From NCBI RefSeq assembly GCF_016612535.1, contig NZ_JAENXS010000003.1:533456-597455 (forward strand): DNA of 64,000 nucleotides. The letters are read 5' to 3'. The DNA is from Bradyrhizobium diazoefficiens. GTDB taxonomy: Bacteria; Pseudomonadota; Alphaproteobacteria; Rhizobiales; Xanthobacteraceae. The translations under genes and the position numbers were made by a program. This document shows positions 41,093 through 51,295 of this stretch, piece by piece. Numbering within the stretch: position 1 is the first letter of the stretch; the number at the start of each line of letters is the position of its first letter. The notes under the pieces are model-generated. The model searched no databases, was not told where the DNA came from, and was given only the letters and a program-made list of their open reading frames with translations.

Positions 41093-42538
41093 ATGTATCT
41101 CGGCATCGATCTCGGCACCTCCGCGGTCAAGACGGTTCTCGTCGATAGCGCCCAGCGGGTGATTGCGAGCCAGAGCCGGGCGCTGACGATCGCCTCGCCG
41201 CTATCAGGCTATTTCGAGCAGGATCCCGCCCAGTGGATCGAAGCGACCTTTGCCACGCTGGACGCCTTGAAGGCGTCACATGGAAAAGAGCTGGCGGCGG
41301 TCGAAGGCATCGGGCTGTCCGGCCAGATGCATGGTGCCACGCTGCTCGATGCGAACGACACGCCGTTGCGGCCTTGCATCCTCTGGAACGACGGACGCTC
41401 CGCCGCGGAGTGCCGCATTCTGGAACAGCGCTGGCCCGCCTTGCGTGCGACGACGGGCAACAAGGCGATGCCCGGCTTCACGGCGCCAAAACTGCTCTGG
41501 ATTGCCACGCACGAGCCTGAGATTTTTGCGGCGACAACACGCGTCCTGATGCCGAAGGCCTATCTGCGGCTGGTCCTGGCAGGCGAGGCGATCGAGGACG
41601 TCTCGGATGCATCGGGATCGCTCTGGCTCGACGTGGCGCGACGGGACTGGTCGGATGCCGCACTGGCTGCGACCGGCCTGTCGCGCGCGCACATGCCGAG
41701 CCTGGTCGAGGGCTGCGCGCCCGCGGCAACGCTGCGCAGCGAGCTGGCGCAGCGCTGGGGCATGGCGAGGTGCCCGATGATCGCGGGCGGGGCCGGCGAC
41801 AATCCCGCGGGCGCCATCGGCATCGGCGCAATCAGGCCAGGAACCGCGTTCATTTCGCTGGGAACCTCAGGCGCCTTGCTGGCGCCGACAAGCCATGTTG
41901 CCGCCAATCCGGACCGCGTGGTCCACACGTTCTGCCACGCGATCCCCCGCATGTGGATTCAGGCCGGCGCGATCCTCTCGGCGGCCTCCTGTCTGGCCTG
42001 GGTCGCGCGCCTGTTCGGCGCCGCCGAGGCCGAACTGCTGGCGCCGCTGGGGTCGCGCCCGCAGGCGCCGTCTCCGGTGAGCTTCCTGCCTTATCTCGCG
42101 GGCGAGCGAACGCCGCATGACGACCCCGTCGTGCGCGGCATGTTCGAAGGTTTGAGCCACGGCACCGACCGCGCGGCGATCGTGCAGGCTGTGCTCGAAG
42201 GCGTTGCCTTCGCGCTCGCGGATTGCCGGGACTCGCTCGCCGCGGCCGGCATCTCGGTCGCGGAGGCCGATGTCATCGGCGGCGGATCGCGGTCCCGGTT
42301 CTGGCTGTCAGTGTTGGCCAACGTTCTGAACGTTCCGATCCATCGCTTTGCCGAAGGTGAAACGGGCGCAGCGTTTGGTGCGGCGAGATTAGGGCGGCTT
42401 GCTGTCACCGGCGAGGCAATCGCCACCGTCTGTACGGCCCCGCAACGGATCGAGACCTTCGAACCGGAGCGCGCGCTGGTCGAAGCCTATGCCGAACGGC
42501 TTCCCGGCTGGCGCGAACTGTATCGGCCGCGCCACTAG
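41093..42538 (+). CDS. xylB: Xylulokinase
   Basis: The 481-residue FGGY-family kinase has N-terminal phosphate motif MYLGIDLGTSAVKTVLVD, GLSGQMHGATLLD, the LRPCILWNDGRS active-site strand, GGAGDNPAGAIGIG, ISLGTSGALL and the C-terminal IGGGSRSRFW adenosine motif. Xylulokinase phosphorylates D-xylulose to xylulose 5-phosphate for the pentose phosphate pathway. It is followed by a sugar ABC transporter in the same direction, so the operon probably imports and phosphorylates xylulose, xylose or a related polyol-derived sugar. Confidence 0.92.
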   Translation: MYLGIDLGTSAVKTVLVDSAQRVIASQSRALTIASPLSGYFEQDPAQWIEATFATLDALKASHGKELAAVEGIGLSGQMHGATLLDANDTPLRPCILWNDGRSAAECRILEQRWPALRATTGNKAMPGFTAPKLLWIATHEPEIFAATTRVLMPKAYLRLVLAGEAIEDVSDASGSLWLDVARRDWSDAALAATGLSRAHMPSLVEGCAPAATLRSELAQRWGMARCPMIAGGAGDNPAGAIGIGAIRPGTAFISLGTSGALLAPTSHVAANPDRVVHTFCHAIPRMWIQAGAILSAASCLAWVARLFGAAEAELLAPLGSRPQAPSPVSFLPYLAGERTPHDDPVVRGMFEGLSHGTDRAAIVQAVLEGVAFALADCRDSLAAAGISVAEADVIGGGSRSRFWLSVLANVLNVPIHRFAEGETGAAFGAARLGRLAVTGEAIATVCTAPQRIETFEPERALVEAYAERLPGWRELYRPRH

Positions 42539-42670
42539 CATCGCTTCGCCCCCGAATTTCTGACTGTTCGCTGTTGCCCTGCGCCGCGGCCTTTTGTTTA
42601 ATGCGTAGACCGCGCTTTAAAAAAATGGAGACGCGGACGGGAAACGCAACATTGTGCGGCGGGAGGCAGG

Positions 42671-44194
42671 ATGAACGATCCGATCCTCGAGATGCGGGGA
42701 GTTTCAAAATCCTTCTTCGCCATCAAGGCGCTGCGCGCGGTCGACCTGACCGTCTATGCCGGCGAGATTCATGCCCTGATGGGCGAGAATGGCGCGGGCA
42801 AGTCGACCCTCATGAAAATCCTGTCGGGGGCCTACCGGCCCGATCCCGGCGGCGAGATCCGCATCGAGGGTAAGCCGGTGCGCATCGAAGGTCCGCTCGG
42901 CGGGCGGGCCGCGGGCATCTCGATCATCTATCAGGAGCTCTCTCTGGCTCCCAATCTGAGCGTCGCGGAGAATATTTATCTCGGCCGCGAGGTCTCCCGT
43001 TCGGGATTTCTGGCGCGCGGTGTCATGCGCGAGGGCGTCGGCCCGATCCTGGAGCGGTTGGGCGCGGACTTCCTGCCGTCGACGTTGGTGGCGCATCTCT
43101 CCATGGGGCAGCGCCAGCTCGTCGAGATCGCGCGTGCGCTGCACGCGCGCTCGAAAATCCTGATCATGGACGAGCCGACCACCGCGTTGTCGGCCGGCGA
43201 GAGCGAACGGCTGTTTGCGCTGATCCGGCAACTCCGCGCGGAGGGACTCGCCATCATCTACATCTCGCACCGCATGGACGAGGTCTATGCGCTCGGGGAT
43301 CGCGTCACCGTGTTGCGCGACGGCCGCCTGGTCGGCTCGCTCGACAAGCAGGATATCCGCGCCGATGCCATCGTGCGCATGATGGTCGGGCGCGATGTCT
43401 CATCCTTCTATAAGAAGGATCACGATTCCGGGGCCGAGAGGGGGCACCCCGTGCTCACAGCCATCGACATGGCGGACGGGCAGCGCGTCAAAGGCTGCTC
43501 GTTCACTGTGCATGCGGGCGAGGTGGTGGGGCTTGCCGGCCTGATCGGCGCCGGTCGCACCGAGCTTGCGCATCTCATCATCGGCGCGGCTCCGAGAATT
43601 TCCGGCCGTCTCGAGCTTGAAGGCCGCCCGATCGAGATCCGCACCCCCGGCGAGGCGCTCGAGGCGGGCATCGCCTATTTGACCGAGGACAGGAAGGCAC
43701 TCGGCCTGTTCCTCGACATGTCCTGTCTGGACAACATCAATCTCGCCGTGCTCGGACGCGATGCCAAGCTCGGCTGGCTCTTGGATCGCGACAAGGCGCG
43801 CGAGCGGGCCGACCGGGCCTTTGTGGGACTGAGCATCCGCGCCACCAATGTCGGTGTCCCCGCAGGGGGCCTGTCCGGCGGCAACCAGCAGAAGGTCCTG
43901 CTGTCGCGGCTTCTCGCCATCGCGCCAAAGGTCCTGATCCTCGACGAGCCGACGCGCGGTGTTGACGTCGGCGCCAAGTCCGAGATCTATTCGATCATCG
44001 ACAATCTCGCCAAGGCCGGCACCGCGATCCTCGTCATCTCGTCCGATCTCCCGGAAATCATCGGCATCTGCGATCGGGTCATCGTGATGCGGTCGGGACT
44101 TGTCGCGGGCGAGGTCAGGCGAACCGAGGCGGCGCCGCTCGCTCAGGAAGACATCATGGCCCTCGCCACGGGAACGGAGCATCTCGATGCCTGA
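42671..44194 (+). CDS. Sugar ABC transporter ATPase (two nucleotide-binding domains)
   Basis: The 507-residue protein is of the RbsA/XylG/AraG type. Domain 1 has Walker [10 protein letters not shown] at about 38-46, signature [12 protein letters not shown] and Walker [13 protein letters not shown]. Domain 2 has a degenerate P-loop [10 protein letters not shown] but keeps LSGGNQQKV and [11 protein letters not shown]. This asymmetry is normal for the family. The ATPase powers uptake by the permease encoded next, whose ATG overlaps this stop by 8 bases. It lies 132 bases after xylB. Confidence 0.93.
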   Translation: MNDPILEMRGVSKSFFAIKALRAVDLTVYAGEIHALMGENGAGKSTLMKILSGAYRPDPGGEIRIEGKPVRIEGPLGGRAAGISIIYQELSLAPNLSVAENIYLGREVSRSGFLARGVMREGVGPILERLGADFLPSTLVAHLSMGQRQLVEIARALHARSKILIMDEPTTALSAGESERLFALIRQLRAEGLAIIYISHRMDEVYALGDRVTVLRDGRLVGSLDKQDIRADAIVRMMVGRDVSSFYKKDHDSGAERGHPVLTAIDMADGQRVKGCSFTVHAGEVVGLAGLIGAGRTELAHLIIGAAPRISGRLELEGRPIEIRTPGEALEAGIAYLTEDRKALGLFLDMSCLDNINLAVLGRDAKLGWLLDRDKARERADRAFVGLSIRATNVGVPAGGLSGGNQQKVLLSRLLAIAPKVLILDEPTRGVDVGAKSEIYSIIDNLAKAGTAILVISSDLPEIIGICDRVIVMRSGLVAGEVRRTEAAPLAQEDIMALATGTEHLDA

Positions 44195-45227
44195 CAACGG
44201 ATCGACGCAGGCGAAGGCGGCCACCGCAAACGGCCTTGCCGCCGCCCAGGCGACGAAGCGCCAGCGCGTCAGGCTCCTGATCCGCGCCGCCGGCATGCTG
44301 CCGGTGCTGCTGCTATTGTGCGCCGGCTTTCATTATTTATCGGATGGCCGTTTCTTCACCGGACAGAATCTCGGCATCGTCCTGCAGCAGGCCGCGGTCA
44401 ACACCGTGCTCGCCGCGGGCATGACCTTCGTCATCCTCACTGGCGGCATCGATCTCTCGGTCGGCTCGATCCTGGCGGCGTCCGCGATGGCCGGCCTGAC
44501 GATGTCGAAATTGCCCGAGTTAGGTGCGCTGTGGCTGCCGGCCGCCGTTCTCACCGGCCTCGGCTTCGGCGTCGTCAATGGCGCGTTGATCGCTCTGCTG
44601 CGGCTGCCGCCCTTCATCGTCACGCTGGGCTCGCTCACCGCCGTGCGCGGCCTGGCGCGGCTGCTCGGCGCCGACACCACGGTGTTCAATCCGTCGATTC
44701 CCTATGCCTTCATCGGCAACGGCTCGCTGACGCTCATTCCCGGTGTGGCGTCGATCCCGTGGCTCTCGGTGATCGCTTTGCTCGTCATCCTCGTTTCGTG
44801 GCTGGTGCTGCGCCGAACCGTGCTCGGCGTGCACATCTATGCTGTCGGCGGCAATGAAAGCGCGGCGCGGCTTGCCGGCATCAAGGTCTGGGCCGTTCTG
44901 ATCTTCGTCTATGGCGTGTCGGGGCTGCTGGCCGGGCTCGGGGGCGGCATGCAGGCGGCGCGGCTCTATGCGGCCAACGGCTTGCAGCTCGGACAGAGCT
45001 ACGAGCTCGACGCCATCACCGCGGTGATCCTCGGCGGCACCTCGTTCGTCGGCGGCATCGGGTCGATCTGGGGGACGCTGGTCGGCGCGCTGATCATCGC
45101 CGTGCTCTCGAACGGCCTCATCCTCACCGGCGTTTCCGACATCTGGCAATATGTGATCAAGGGGCTGGTGATCATCGGCGCCGTCGCGCTGGATCGCTAT
45201 CGGCTGCAAGGCTCGGCCAGAACTTGA
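44187..45227 (+). CDS. Sugar ABC transporter permease (RbsC-like)
   Basis: ATG 44187 gives 346 residues with 8-10 transmembrane helices. The family motifs are [16 protein letters not shown] (periplasmic sugar path), [20 protein letters not shown] and [20 protein letters not shown] (here [20 protein letters not shown]). It forms the channel of the importer as a dimer. Its start overlaps the ATPase stop by 8 bases, showing translational coupling. The N-terminal about 35 residues are Ala/Lys-rich and cytoplasmic. Confidence 0.93.
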   Translation: MPDNGSTQAKAATANGLAAAQATKRQRVRLLIRAAGMLPVLLLLCAGFHYLSDGRFFTGQNLGIVLQQAAVNTVLAAGMTFVILTGGIDLSVGSILAASAMAGLTMSKLPELGALWLPAAVLTGLGFGVVNGALIALLRLPPFIVTLGSLTAVRGLARLLGADTTVFNPSIPYAFIGNGSLTLIPGVASIPWLSVIALLVILVSWLVLRRTVLGVHIYAVGGNESAARLAGIKVWAVLIFVYGVSGLLAGLGGGMQAARLYAANGLQLGQSYELDAITAVILGGTSFVGGIGSIWGTLVGALIIAVLSNGLILTGVSDIWQYVIKGLVIIGAVALDRYRLQGSART

Positions 45228-45327
45228 AGGCTCCGCGAGAACCTAAGGGATCGGGGCGCGCTGCGAGATTCCGTTACGGCAACTGGTCTGCCGTGTCGGG
45301 GATGAGGACAGACCAGGGAGGAAGCCA

Positions 45328-46275
45328 ATGTTGAAGATGACCACGCTCGCCGGCGCCGCGATGGCGCTTGCCCTGACCACCGCGCCGTCTTTCGCCAAGG
45401 AGCTCAAGTCGATCGGCGTCTCGCTGGGGTCGATGGGCAACCCGTTCTTCGTCGCCTTGTCGAAGGGCGCCGAGTTCGAGGCCAAGAAGACCAATCCCAA
45501 TGTGAAGATCACCACCGTCGGCTTCGAATACGATCTCGGCAAGCAGGTCACCCAGATCGACAATTTCATCGCCGCCGGCGTCGATCTGATCCTGTTGAAC
45601 CCCGGTGATCCCAAGGCGATCGGGCCTGCGATCAAGAAGGCGCAGGCGGCGGGTATCGTCGTCGTCGCGGTCGACACCGCGGCCGAAGGCGCCGATGCCA
45701 CCGTGACCACCAACAACGTCCAGGCCGGCGAGATCTCCTGCCAGTACATCGTCGACAAGCTCGGGGGCAAGGGCGACGTCATTATCGAGAACGGACCGCA
45801 GGTCTCGGCCGTGATCGACCGCGTCACCGGCTGCAAGAACGTGCTCGCGAAGAATCCCGGGATCAAGGTGCTGTCGAGCGACCAGGACGGCAAGGGTTCG
45901 CGCGAGGGCGGCCTCACGGTCGCGCAGGGCTATCTGACGCGCTTTCCCAAGATCGACGCCATCTTCGCCATCAACGATCCGCAGGCGATCGGCACTGACC
46001 TTGCGGCGCGCCAGCAGAACCGCAGCGGCATCATCATCACCTCGGTCGATGGAGCTCCGGATATTGAGGCGGCGCTAAAAGATCCGGCGTCGCCGCAGAT
46101 CCAGGCGTCTGCATCGCAGGATCCGTTCTTCATGGCGCGGCGGGCCGTGCAGATCGGCGTCGGCATTCTCAATGGGCAGAAGCCGGCCTCGACCGTCGAG
46201 TTGCTGCCGTCGAAGCTCGTGACCCGGGACAATATCAAGGATTACAAGGGCTGGACCTCGGACCGTTCGCAGTAG
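45328..46275 (+). CDS. Sugar-binding periplasmic protein of the ABC importer
   Basis: The 315-residue type I periplasmic binding protein of the ribose/galactose group has a signal peptide (about 1-23, ending APSFAK). Then come IGVSLGSMGNPFFVALSKGA at the N-terminal lobe, QVTQIDNFIAAGVDLILLNP and the hinge segment FAINDPQAIGTDLAA. It captures the sugar and delivers it to the permease. It is the fourth gene of the xylulokinase-transporter set, after a 100-base gap that may contain an mRNA hairpin. Confidence 0.92.
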   Translation: MLKMTTLAGAAMALALTTAPSFAKELKSIGVSLGSMGNPFFVALSKGAEFEAKKTNPNVKITTVGFEYDLGKQVTQIDNFIAAGVDLILLNPGDPKAIGPAIKKAQAAGIVVVAVDTAAEGADATVTTNNVQAGEISCQYIVDKLGGKGDVIIENGPQVSAVIDRVTGCKNVLAKNPGIKVLSSDQDGKGSREGGLTVAQGYLTRFPKIDAIFAINDPQAIGTDLAARQQNRSGIIITSVDGAPDIEAALKDPASPQIQASASQDPFFMARRAVQIGVGILNGQKPASTVELLPSKLVTRDNIKDYKGWTSDRSQ

Positions 46276-46494
46276 CCTTTGCAGTTTCGCGGGCTGCGGC
46301 CCATTTCGAGAGGGGCGTCCGGAAAACCCGTCCGGGCGCGCCTGTAAGGTTGACCCCAGCGACCGATATGTCAAAGAAGGGCGGGGTTTCGGCCGGAGCT
46401 GGAAGCCAGCGGACGTTTGCCCAGTTTGTCGACGAGATTTTGTCGAAGAGATCATGGCGAGCGATCTCGCTGAGGCCAATCGGGACATTGCAAA

Positions 46495-47454
46495 ATGGTA
46501 AGCGCACCGTTTGAGCTGACGGGCAAGAGCGTCTACGTCGCCGGTCATCGCGGCATGGTTGGCAGCGCGCTGGTGCGACGGCTGGCGCGTGAGGACGTCA
46601 GCCTTGTGACCGTGGAGCGGCGCGAGGTCGACCTCTGCAACCAGGCCACAGTGTTCGACTGGTTCGCGCGCGTGCGGCCGCAGGTGATCTTTCTCGCCGC
46701 CGCCAAAGTCGGCGGGATCGTCGCCAACAACACGCTGCGCGCCGAGTTCATCTACGACAACATCGCGATCGCGACCAATTTGATCCACGCCGCCCACATC
46801 AACGGCGCCGAGAAGCTGATGTTCCTGGGCTCGTCCTGCATCTATCCGAAGCTGGCGCCACAGCCCTTGCGCGAGGATTCCGTGCTGACCGGCCCGCTGG
46901 AGCCGACCAACGAGCCCTATGCGATTGCCAAGATCGCCGGCATCAAGATGGCGGAGGCCTATCGCAGCCAGTATGGCTCTGACTTCATCAGCGTGATGCC
47001 GACCAATCTCTATGGCCCCGGCGACAATTATCATCCGGAGCTGAGCCATGTGGTCGCCGCGCTGATCCGGCGCTTTCATGAGGCAAAGGTTTCAGGCGCG
47101 AAGACCGTCGCAGTGTGGGGCACCGGCACGCCGCGGCGCGAGTTCCTCTATGTCGACGACATGGCCGATGCCTGCGTGCATTTGATGAAGACCTATTCCG
47201 GCGCGGAGCTGATCAACATCGGCACCGGCGAGGATATCGCCATCGCCGAGTTTGCGCGCGTCGTCGCCGAGATCGTCGGTTATCGCGGCGAGATCTCCTT
47301 CGACACCTCGCGCCCCGACGGCACGCCGCGCAAGCTGCTCGATATCGGCCGGCTGACGAAGCTTGGCTGGCGCGCCTCGACCTCGCTTCATGACGGCTTG
47401 AAGCGCGCCTATGCGGCGTATCAAGCAGGTCTGGTCGTGCCGGCGCAAGAGTAG
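46495..47454 (+). CDS. fcl: GDP-L-fucose synthase
   Basis: The 319-residue extended SDR has the NADP motif [13 protein letters not shown] at about 13-25, catalytic [13 protein letters not shown] with its Ser, [13 protein letters not shown] (Tyr-x3-Lys), [19 protein letters not shown] and a substrate-binding [16 protein letters not shown]. It epimerises and reduces GDP-4-keto-6-deoxy-mannose to GDP-L-fucose for surface polysaccharide or Nod-factor decoration. The partner GDP-mannose dehydratase is not adjacent. The 219-base leader shows no clear gene. Confidence 0.94.
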   Translation: MVSAPFELTGKSVYVAGHRGMVGSALVRRLAREDVSLVTVERREVDLCNQATVFDWFARVRPQVIFLAAAKVGGIVANNTLRAEFIYDNIAIATNLIHAAHINGAEKLMFLGSSCIYPKLAPQPLREDSVLTGPLEPTNEPYAIAKIAGIKMAEAYRSQYGSDFISVMPTNLYGPGDNYHPELSHVVAALIRRFHEAKVSGAKTVAVWGTGTPRREFLYVDDMADACVHLMKTYSGAELINIGTGEDIAIAEFARVVAEIVGYRGEISFDTSRPDGTPRKLLDIGRLTKLGWRASTSLHDGLKRAYAAYQAGLVVPAQE

Positions 47455-47516
47455 GAACCATCGCCTCCAGCGCGAGTTGGCCGATCGGGTGGGCAAAACG
47501 TCACACGAGGCCAACC

Positions 47517-47969
47517 GTGCAAGACATCGTGCGCGTGCGCTCGACGGCGCAAATCGCGGGCCATCCGATTCATCCGATGCTGGTGCCCATCCCAATCACG
47601 TGCTTCATCGGGGCATTGCTGACCGACATCGCCTATCTCGTCACCGCCGAGATGATGTGGGCCGATTTTTCGGCCTGGCTTCTGGTGGTCGGCGTCATCT
47701 TTGGTGTGCTGGCCGCAATCGCCGGCCTGACCGATTTCCTTGGCAATCGCCTGGTGCGCGCGCAGGCGCCGGCCTGGCCGCATCTGATCGGCAACGCGGT
47801 GGCGCTGATCCTGGCGATCTTCAATGCGCTGATCCACACGCGTGATGCCTGGACCTCGGTGTGGCCGCTCGGTCTCATTCTGTCGGTGCTCACCGTCCTG
47901 ATCCTGCCTGTGACCGGCTGGCTCGGCTGGGCCATGGTGTACCGCCACGGTGTAGGAGTTGCGCGATGA
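47517..47969 (+). CDS. DUF2231-family membrane protein
   Basis: The 150-residue protein starts at GTG 47517 and has four transmembrane helices. The family signature [20 protein letters not shown] lies near residue 15-34 and a GLTDFLGNR motif near 70. The function is unknown; in this neighbourhood it may donate heme- or quinone-linked electrons or act with the dehydrogenase encoded next. Its stop overlaps the next ATG by four bases (ATGA), so the two are translationally coupled. Confidence 0.85.
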   Translation: MQDIVRVRSTAQIAGHPIHPMLVPIPITCFIGALLTDIAYLVTAEMMWADFSAWLLVVGVIFGVLAAIAGLTDFLGNRLVRAQAPAWPHLIGNAVALILAIFNALIHTRDAWTSVWPLGLILSVLTVLILPVTGWLGWAMVYRHGVGVAR

Positions 47970-49300
47970 TCTCTCTGCCTGCCCGCGCCTTGCTGTGCGC
48001 TTCGCTCCTGTGTCTCGCCGGCTGCAATGACGGCAGCGGCGATCCGAGGGCGCAGATCGGCGCCAATCCGAAGCTGCCCGACATCCAGCAATATCTGCTG
48101 CCGCCGATGCACATCGCCCGCATCGTCGGCTGGAAGAAGGGCGAGACGCCGACGGTCGCGCAGGGCCTGCAGGCCAAGGCGTTCGCCACCGGATTGCAGC
48201 ATCCGCGCTCGCTCTACGTGCTGCCGAATGGCGACGTGCTGGTGGTGGAATCCAAGGCGCCGAAGGCCGCCGCGATCAAGCGGCCCAAGGAGATCGTGAT
48301 GGGCTACGTCGAGTCCTGGGCGACCTCCGGCGGCGACACCGGCCAGAGCAATCGCATTACGCTACTGCGCGATACCAATGGTGATGGCGTGCCGGATACG
48401 CAGAGCGTCTTCCTCGATCACCTCAACTCGCCGTTCGGCGTCGCGCTGGTCGGCAACGATCTCTATGTCGCCAACACCGACGCGATCATGAAATACCCCT
48501 ACACTGAAGGCGACACCAAGATCACCGCACCGGGTACGGTGCTGACACCATTGCCGGGCGGACCAATCGACCACCACTGGACCAAGAGTCTGGTCGCAAG
48601 CCCCGATGGCTCAAAACTCTTTGCCGGCGTCGGCTCCAACAGCAACATCACCGAGAATGGCATGGAGGCCGAGCACAACCGCGCCGACATCCTCGAGGTC
48701 GATCGCGCCAGCGGTCGCTGGCGCATCTTTGCCAGCGGTCTGCGCAACCCGAACGGCCTCAGCTTCGAGCCGCAGAGCGGCGCGCTGTGGACCGTCGTGA
48801 ACGAGCGCGACGAGCTCGGTCCCGATCTCGTGCCTGACTACATGACGTCGGTGAAGGACGGCGCCTTCTACGGCTGGCCCTACAGCTATTACGGCCAGCA
48901 CGTCGATCCCCGCGTCAAGCCGCAGCGGCCGGACCTCGTCGCCAAGGCGATCGTGCCCGATTACGCGCTGAGCTCGCATGTCGCGCCGCTCGGGCTGGCC
49001 TTCTCCAGTGGTAGCAGCCTGCCAGGCCCCTATCGCAGCGGCGCCTTCGTCGGTGAGCACGGCAGTTGGAACCGTCAGGTCTTGAACGGCTACAAGGTCG
49101 TCTATGTGCCATTTACCAACGGCAAGCCAAGCGGGCCGGCACAGGACGTCGTCACCGGCTTCCTCAACAGCGACAACCAGGCACGTGGCCGTCCCGTCGG
49201 CGTCGCCATCGACAAGACCGGCGCGCTGCTGGTCGCCGACGACAGCGGCAACACGGTATGGCGGGTGACGGCGGCGCAGCCGCAGGTCACGCAGCGATAG
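47966..49300 (+). CDS. Sorbosone/glucose dehydrogenase-like lipoprotein
   Basis: ATG 47966 gives 444 residues. A lipoprotein signal ([12 protein letters not shown], Cys at about 20) anchors it in the membrane facing the periplasm. The body is a beta-propeller of the L-sorbosone/soluble-glucose-dehydrogenase type, with [59 protein letters not shown] and [10 protein letters not shown]. It probably uses PQQ to oxidise a sugar aldehyde. It is coupled to the DUF2231 gene and complements the gcd gene 7 kb away. Confidence 0.9.
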   Translation: MISLPARALLCASLLCLAGCNDGSGDPRAQIGANPKLPDIQQYLLPPMHIARIVGWKKGETPTVAQGLQAKAFATGLQHPRSLYVLPNGDVLVVESKAPKAAAIKRPKEIVMGYVESWATSGGDTGQSNRITLLRDTNGDGVPDTQSVFLDHLNSPFGVALVGNDLYVANTDAIMKYPYTEGDTKITAPGTVLTPLPGGPIDHHWTKSLVASPDGSKLFAGVGSNSNITENGMEAEHNRADILEVDRASGRWRIFASGLRNPNGLSFEPQSGALWTVVNERDELGPDLVPDYMTSVKDGAFYGWPYSYYGQHVDPRVKPQRPDLVAKAIVPDYALSSHVAPLGLAFSSGSSLPGPYRSGAFVGEHGSWNRQVLNGYKVVYVPFTNGKPSGPAQDVVTGFLNSDNQARGRPVGVAIDKTGALLVADDSGNTVWRVTAAQPQVTQR

Positions 49301-49307
49301 GAGTGGG

Positions 49308-49514
49308 ATGATGGGCCTTGCCCAATACGCGATCGTACCGGTCCAGGACGAGTGGGGCGTGCTGCACGACGGCAACGTCCACGGCAAATACGCCACCAAG
49401 GAATCGGCGTTCGAGTCAGCGGTGGCCGCTGCCTCGCTGGCGCTGCGGCAGGGGCATGAGGTTCATGTCAGCGTGCCCGGTCGCGAGGAGGGCGAGACTG
49501 CGCTCGGCAGCTAG
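49308..49514 (+). CDS. Small DUF2188-like protein
   Basis: This 68-residue protein starts at ATG 49308 or at the adjacent ATG 49311. The sequence YAIVPVQDEWGVLHDGN-HGKYATKESAF followed by an Ala-rich helix and a HEVHVSVPGR strand resembles DUF2188 small proteins. The function is unknown. It begins 7 bases after the sorbosone dehydrogenase stop, so it may be the last gene of that operon. The 49,515-49,848 stretch after it holds no convincing gene. Confidence 0.65.
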   Translation: MMGLAQYAIVPVQDEWGVLHDGNVHGKYATKESAFESAVAAASLALRQGHEVHVSVPGREEGETALGS

Positions 49515-49772
49515 GCCGGCCACAGCCGGGCAGCCGTCATCAGACCAAGCCTTAGGGCGCCAACCGGGGTTGGATCGCGGCGAGCGGCCAGAGCGACCGC
49601 AGTCGACGTCAGGAGGGCTTGCGTGCCGCTTTGCGGGAATCACACGAAATCTTGACCGCGAAGCCGCGCGTTGATTGCTGCGGAAGTCTGACCGATTTTC
49701 GACATCACTGCCATGCACGCCGTCGCCGGGTCACGCTCGGCGCTTGCCAAGTCGGGAGGCGTTTTATAACGT

Positions 49773-49786
49773 TCGATCTAAATCGA
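49773..49786. promoter_or_regulatory. Small inverted repeat before the GST operon
   Basis: TCGAT, 4 bases, ATCGA lies next to TTTTATAACG, 63 bases upstream of the glutathione S-transferase start. It is a candidate operator for the TetR-type regulator at the end of this gene group. The arms are short, so this is weak. Confidence 0.3.
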
Positions 49787-49848
49787 CCGGCGGCGAAGCG
49801 AGGCCGGTCGTCGGCCGCAAGCTCGAACGCTGCAGAGGAGCCACTGCA

Positions 49849-50544
49849 ATGATCCGTTTTTACTTCCATCACACGCCCAACCCGATGAAGGTGGCGCTTC
49901 TGCTCGAGGAAGCCGCGATCCCCTATGAAGTCGTGCCCGTCGATACGCTCAAGGGCGAGCAGCACACGCCCGAGTTCAGGGCGATCAATCCGAACGGCAA
50001 GACGCCTGCGATCATCGACACGGAAGGGCTCGGCAAGGGGCCGGTGCGGGTGTTCGACAGCAACGCCATCCTGCTCTATCTCGCTGAGAAATCCGGCAAG
50101 CTGCTCGGCGACCCGGCCGACCGCGGCGAACTGCTGTCGTGGCTCATGTTCGTGGCGACCGGGCTCGGACCGTATTCGGGCCAATCGGTCCATTTCCGTC
50201 GCGCCGCGCCGGAGCAGATCCCATACGCCCAGAACCGCTACCTGCGGGAAGCGGAGCGGCACTACCAGGTGCTTGATCAGCACCTTGAAGGTCGCAGCTT
50301 CATCGTGGGCGACGGTTTCACGATCGCGGATGTGGCGGCGTGGGGCTGGGTCGACCGCTCGACCTTCGTGCTCGGCGAGGGGCGTCTGGGAGAGTTTCCG
50401 AACGTGGCGCGCTGGTTTGCCGGCGTGGATGGCCGTCCCGCCGTGGCACGCGCCCGTGCGATCGGCAAAAACCTCACCTTCAAGCGCGAGATGGACGAAG
50501 AGGCGCGCCGCAATCTGTTCCCGCAAAATTACGCCGCAGCCTGA
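49849..50544 (+). CDS. Glutathione S-transferase
   Basis: ATG 49849 follows AGAGGAG and gives 231 residues. The thioredoxin-like N-terminal domain (about 1-85) has HHTPNPMKVALLLEE at the glutathione site, NPNGKTPAI with the cis-Pro and DSNAILLYLAEK. The all-helical C-terminal domain has FTIADVAAWGWVDR. It lacks a Ser or Cys at the typical first-helix position but resembles nu/beta-class enzymes. It probably conjugates or reduces electrophiles, in line with the peroxiredoxin and dehalogenase genes that follow. Confidence 0.9.
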   Translation: MIRFYFHHTPNPMKVALLLEEAAIPYEVVPVDTLKGEQHTPEFRAINPNGKTPAIIDTEGLGKGPVRVFDSNAILLYLAEKSGKLLGDPADRGELLSWLMFVATGLGPYSGQSVHFRRAAPEQIPYAQNRYLREAERHYQVLDQHLEGRSFIVGDGFTIADVAAWGWVDRSTFVLGEGRLGEFPNVARWFAGVDGRPAVARARAIGKNLTFKREMDEEARRNLFPQNYAAA

Positions 50545-50574
50545 CCGCAGCGGATCCGATTGGAGCAAGTCGAT

Positions 50575-51243
50575 ATGAGCAATACACTGTCCGCACAGCT
50601 CGAGGAATTCCTGGCCGGCTGGATGCAGCGCGTCCCGGCGGAGCGCCGGGCTGTCATGGAGCGCCACATCGCACATCTATCCGATGTTGGCCTCGGCAAG
50701 CTCGCCAAGCAGGTTGGGGAGCGGGCGCCTCAGATCACCCTCCCGGGAGTCGATGGCAAGCCGTTCGATGTCGCGACCTTGCTGGCGAAAGGGCCGGTCA
50801 TCGTGACATTCTACCGCGGCGGCTGGTGTCCTTATTGCAATCTCGAGCTGCGGGCCTACCAGAACCTCCTGCCGCAGATCAGCGCTGCCGGTGCGAGCCT
50901 TGTGGCGATCAGCCCCGAGAAGCCCGACGACAGCGTCACGACTGCTGAGAAGAACGCTCTGACATTTCCGGTGTTGAGCGATGTCGGCCAGATCGTCGGG
51001 AAGGCTTTTGGCCTCGTCTACACGTTCACTGACGAATTGAAGTGGGCTTATGGCGGGTTCGGTCTCGATATCCCGGCGAAGAATGGCGCACCGGACGAGT
51101 GGTCGCTTCCGCTCTCGGCGACTTATGTCATCGGCATGGACGGTGTGATCCTGTTCGCCGATACGGGAGTGGACTATCGCCGCCGGGCCGAGCCGCTGGA
51201 GGTCCTGGCCGTGCTACAGAGGCCTGCGCAAGCGGCCGAATAG
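50575..51243 (+). CDS. Peroxiredoxin-like AhpC/TSA-family protein
   Basis: ATG 50575 follows GGAGCAAGT and gives 222 residues. The thioredoxin fold has a CxxC active site, GGWCPYCN at about 83-90 (Cys85, Cys88), a pattern of the peroxiredoxin-like/FAD-oxidoreductase-linked subgroup. It continues with AISPEKPDDSV and FPVLSDVGQIVGKAFGLVY. An N-terminal helical extension of about 45 residues precedes the fold. It should reduce peroxides or disulfides in the cytosol. It lies 30 bases after the GST gene in one operon. Confidence 0.88.
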   Translation: MSNTLSAQLEEFLAGWMQRVPAERRAVMERHIAHLSDVGLGKLAKQVGERAPQITLPGVDGKPFDVATLLAKGPVIVTFYRGGWCPYCNLELRAYQNLLPQISAAGASLVAISPEKPDDSVTTAEKNALTFPVLSDVGQIVGKAFGLVYTFTDELKWAYGGFGLDIPAKNGAPDEWSLPLSATYVIGMDGVILFADTGVDYRRRAEPLEVLAVLQRPAQAAE

Positions 51244-51295
51244 GCGGTTTGCAGATCGCGGCCGAGTTGATTCCGCCGCGTGCAGGAGGAACACG

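Noticed and set aside
46368..46511. Small plus-strand frame (about 47 codons) running into the fcl start
   Set aside because: No good ribosome site, it overlaps the fcl start out of frame, and its product shows no pattern; probably leader sequence.
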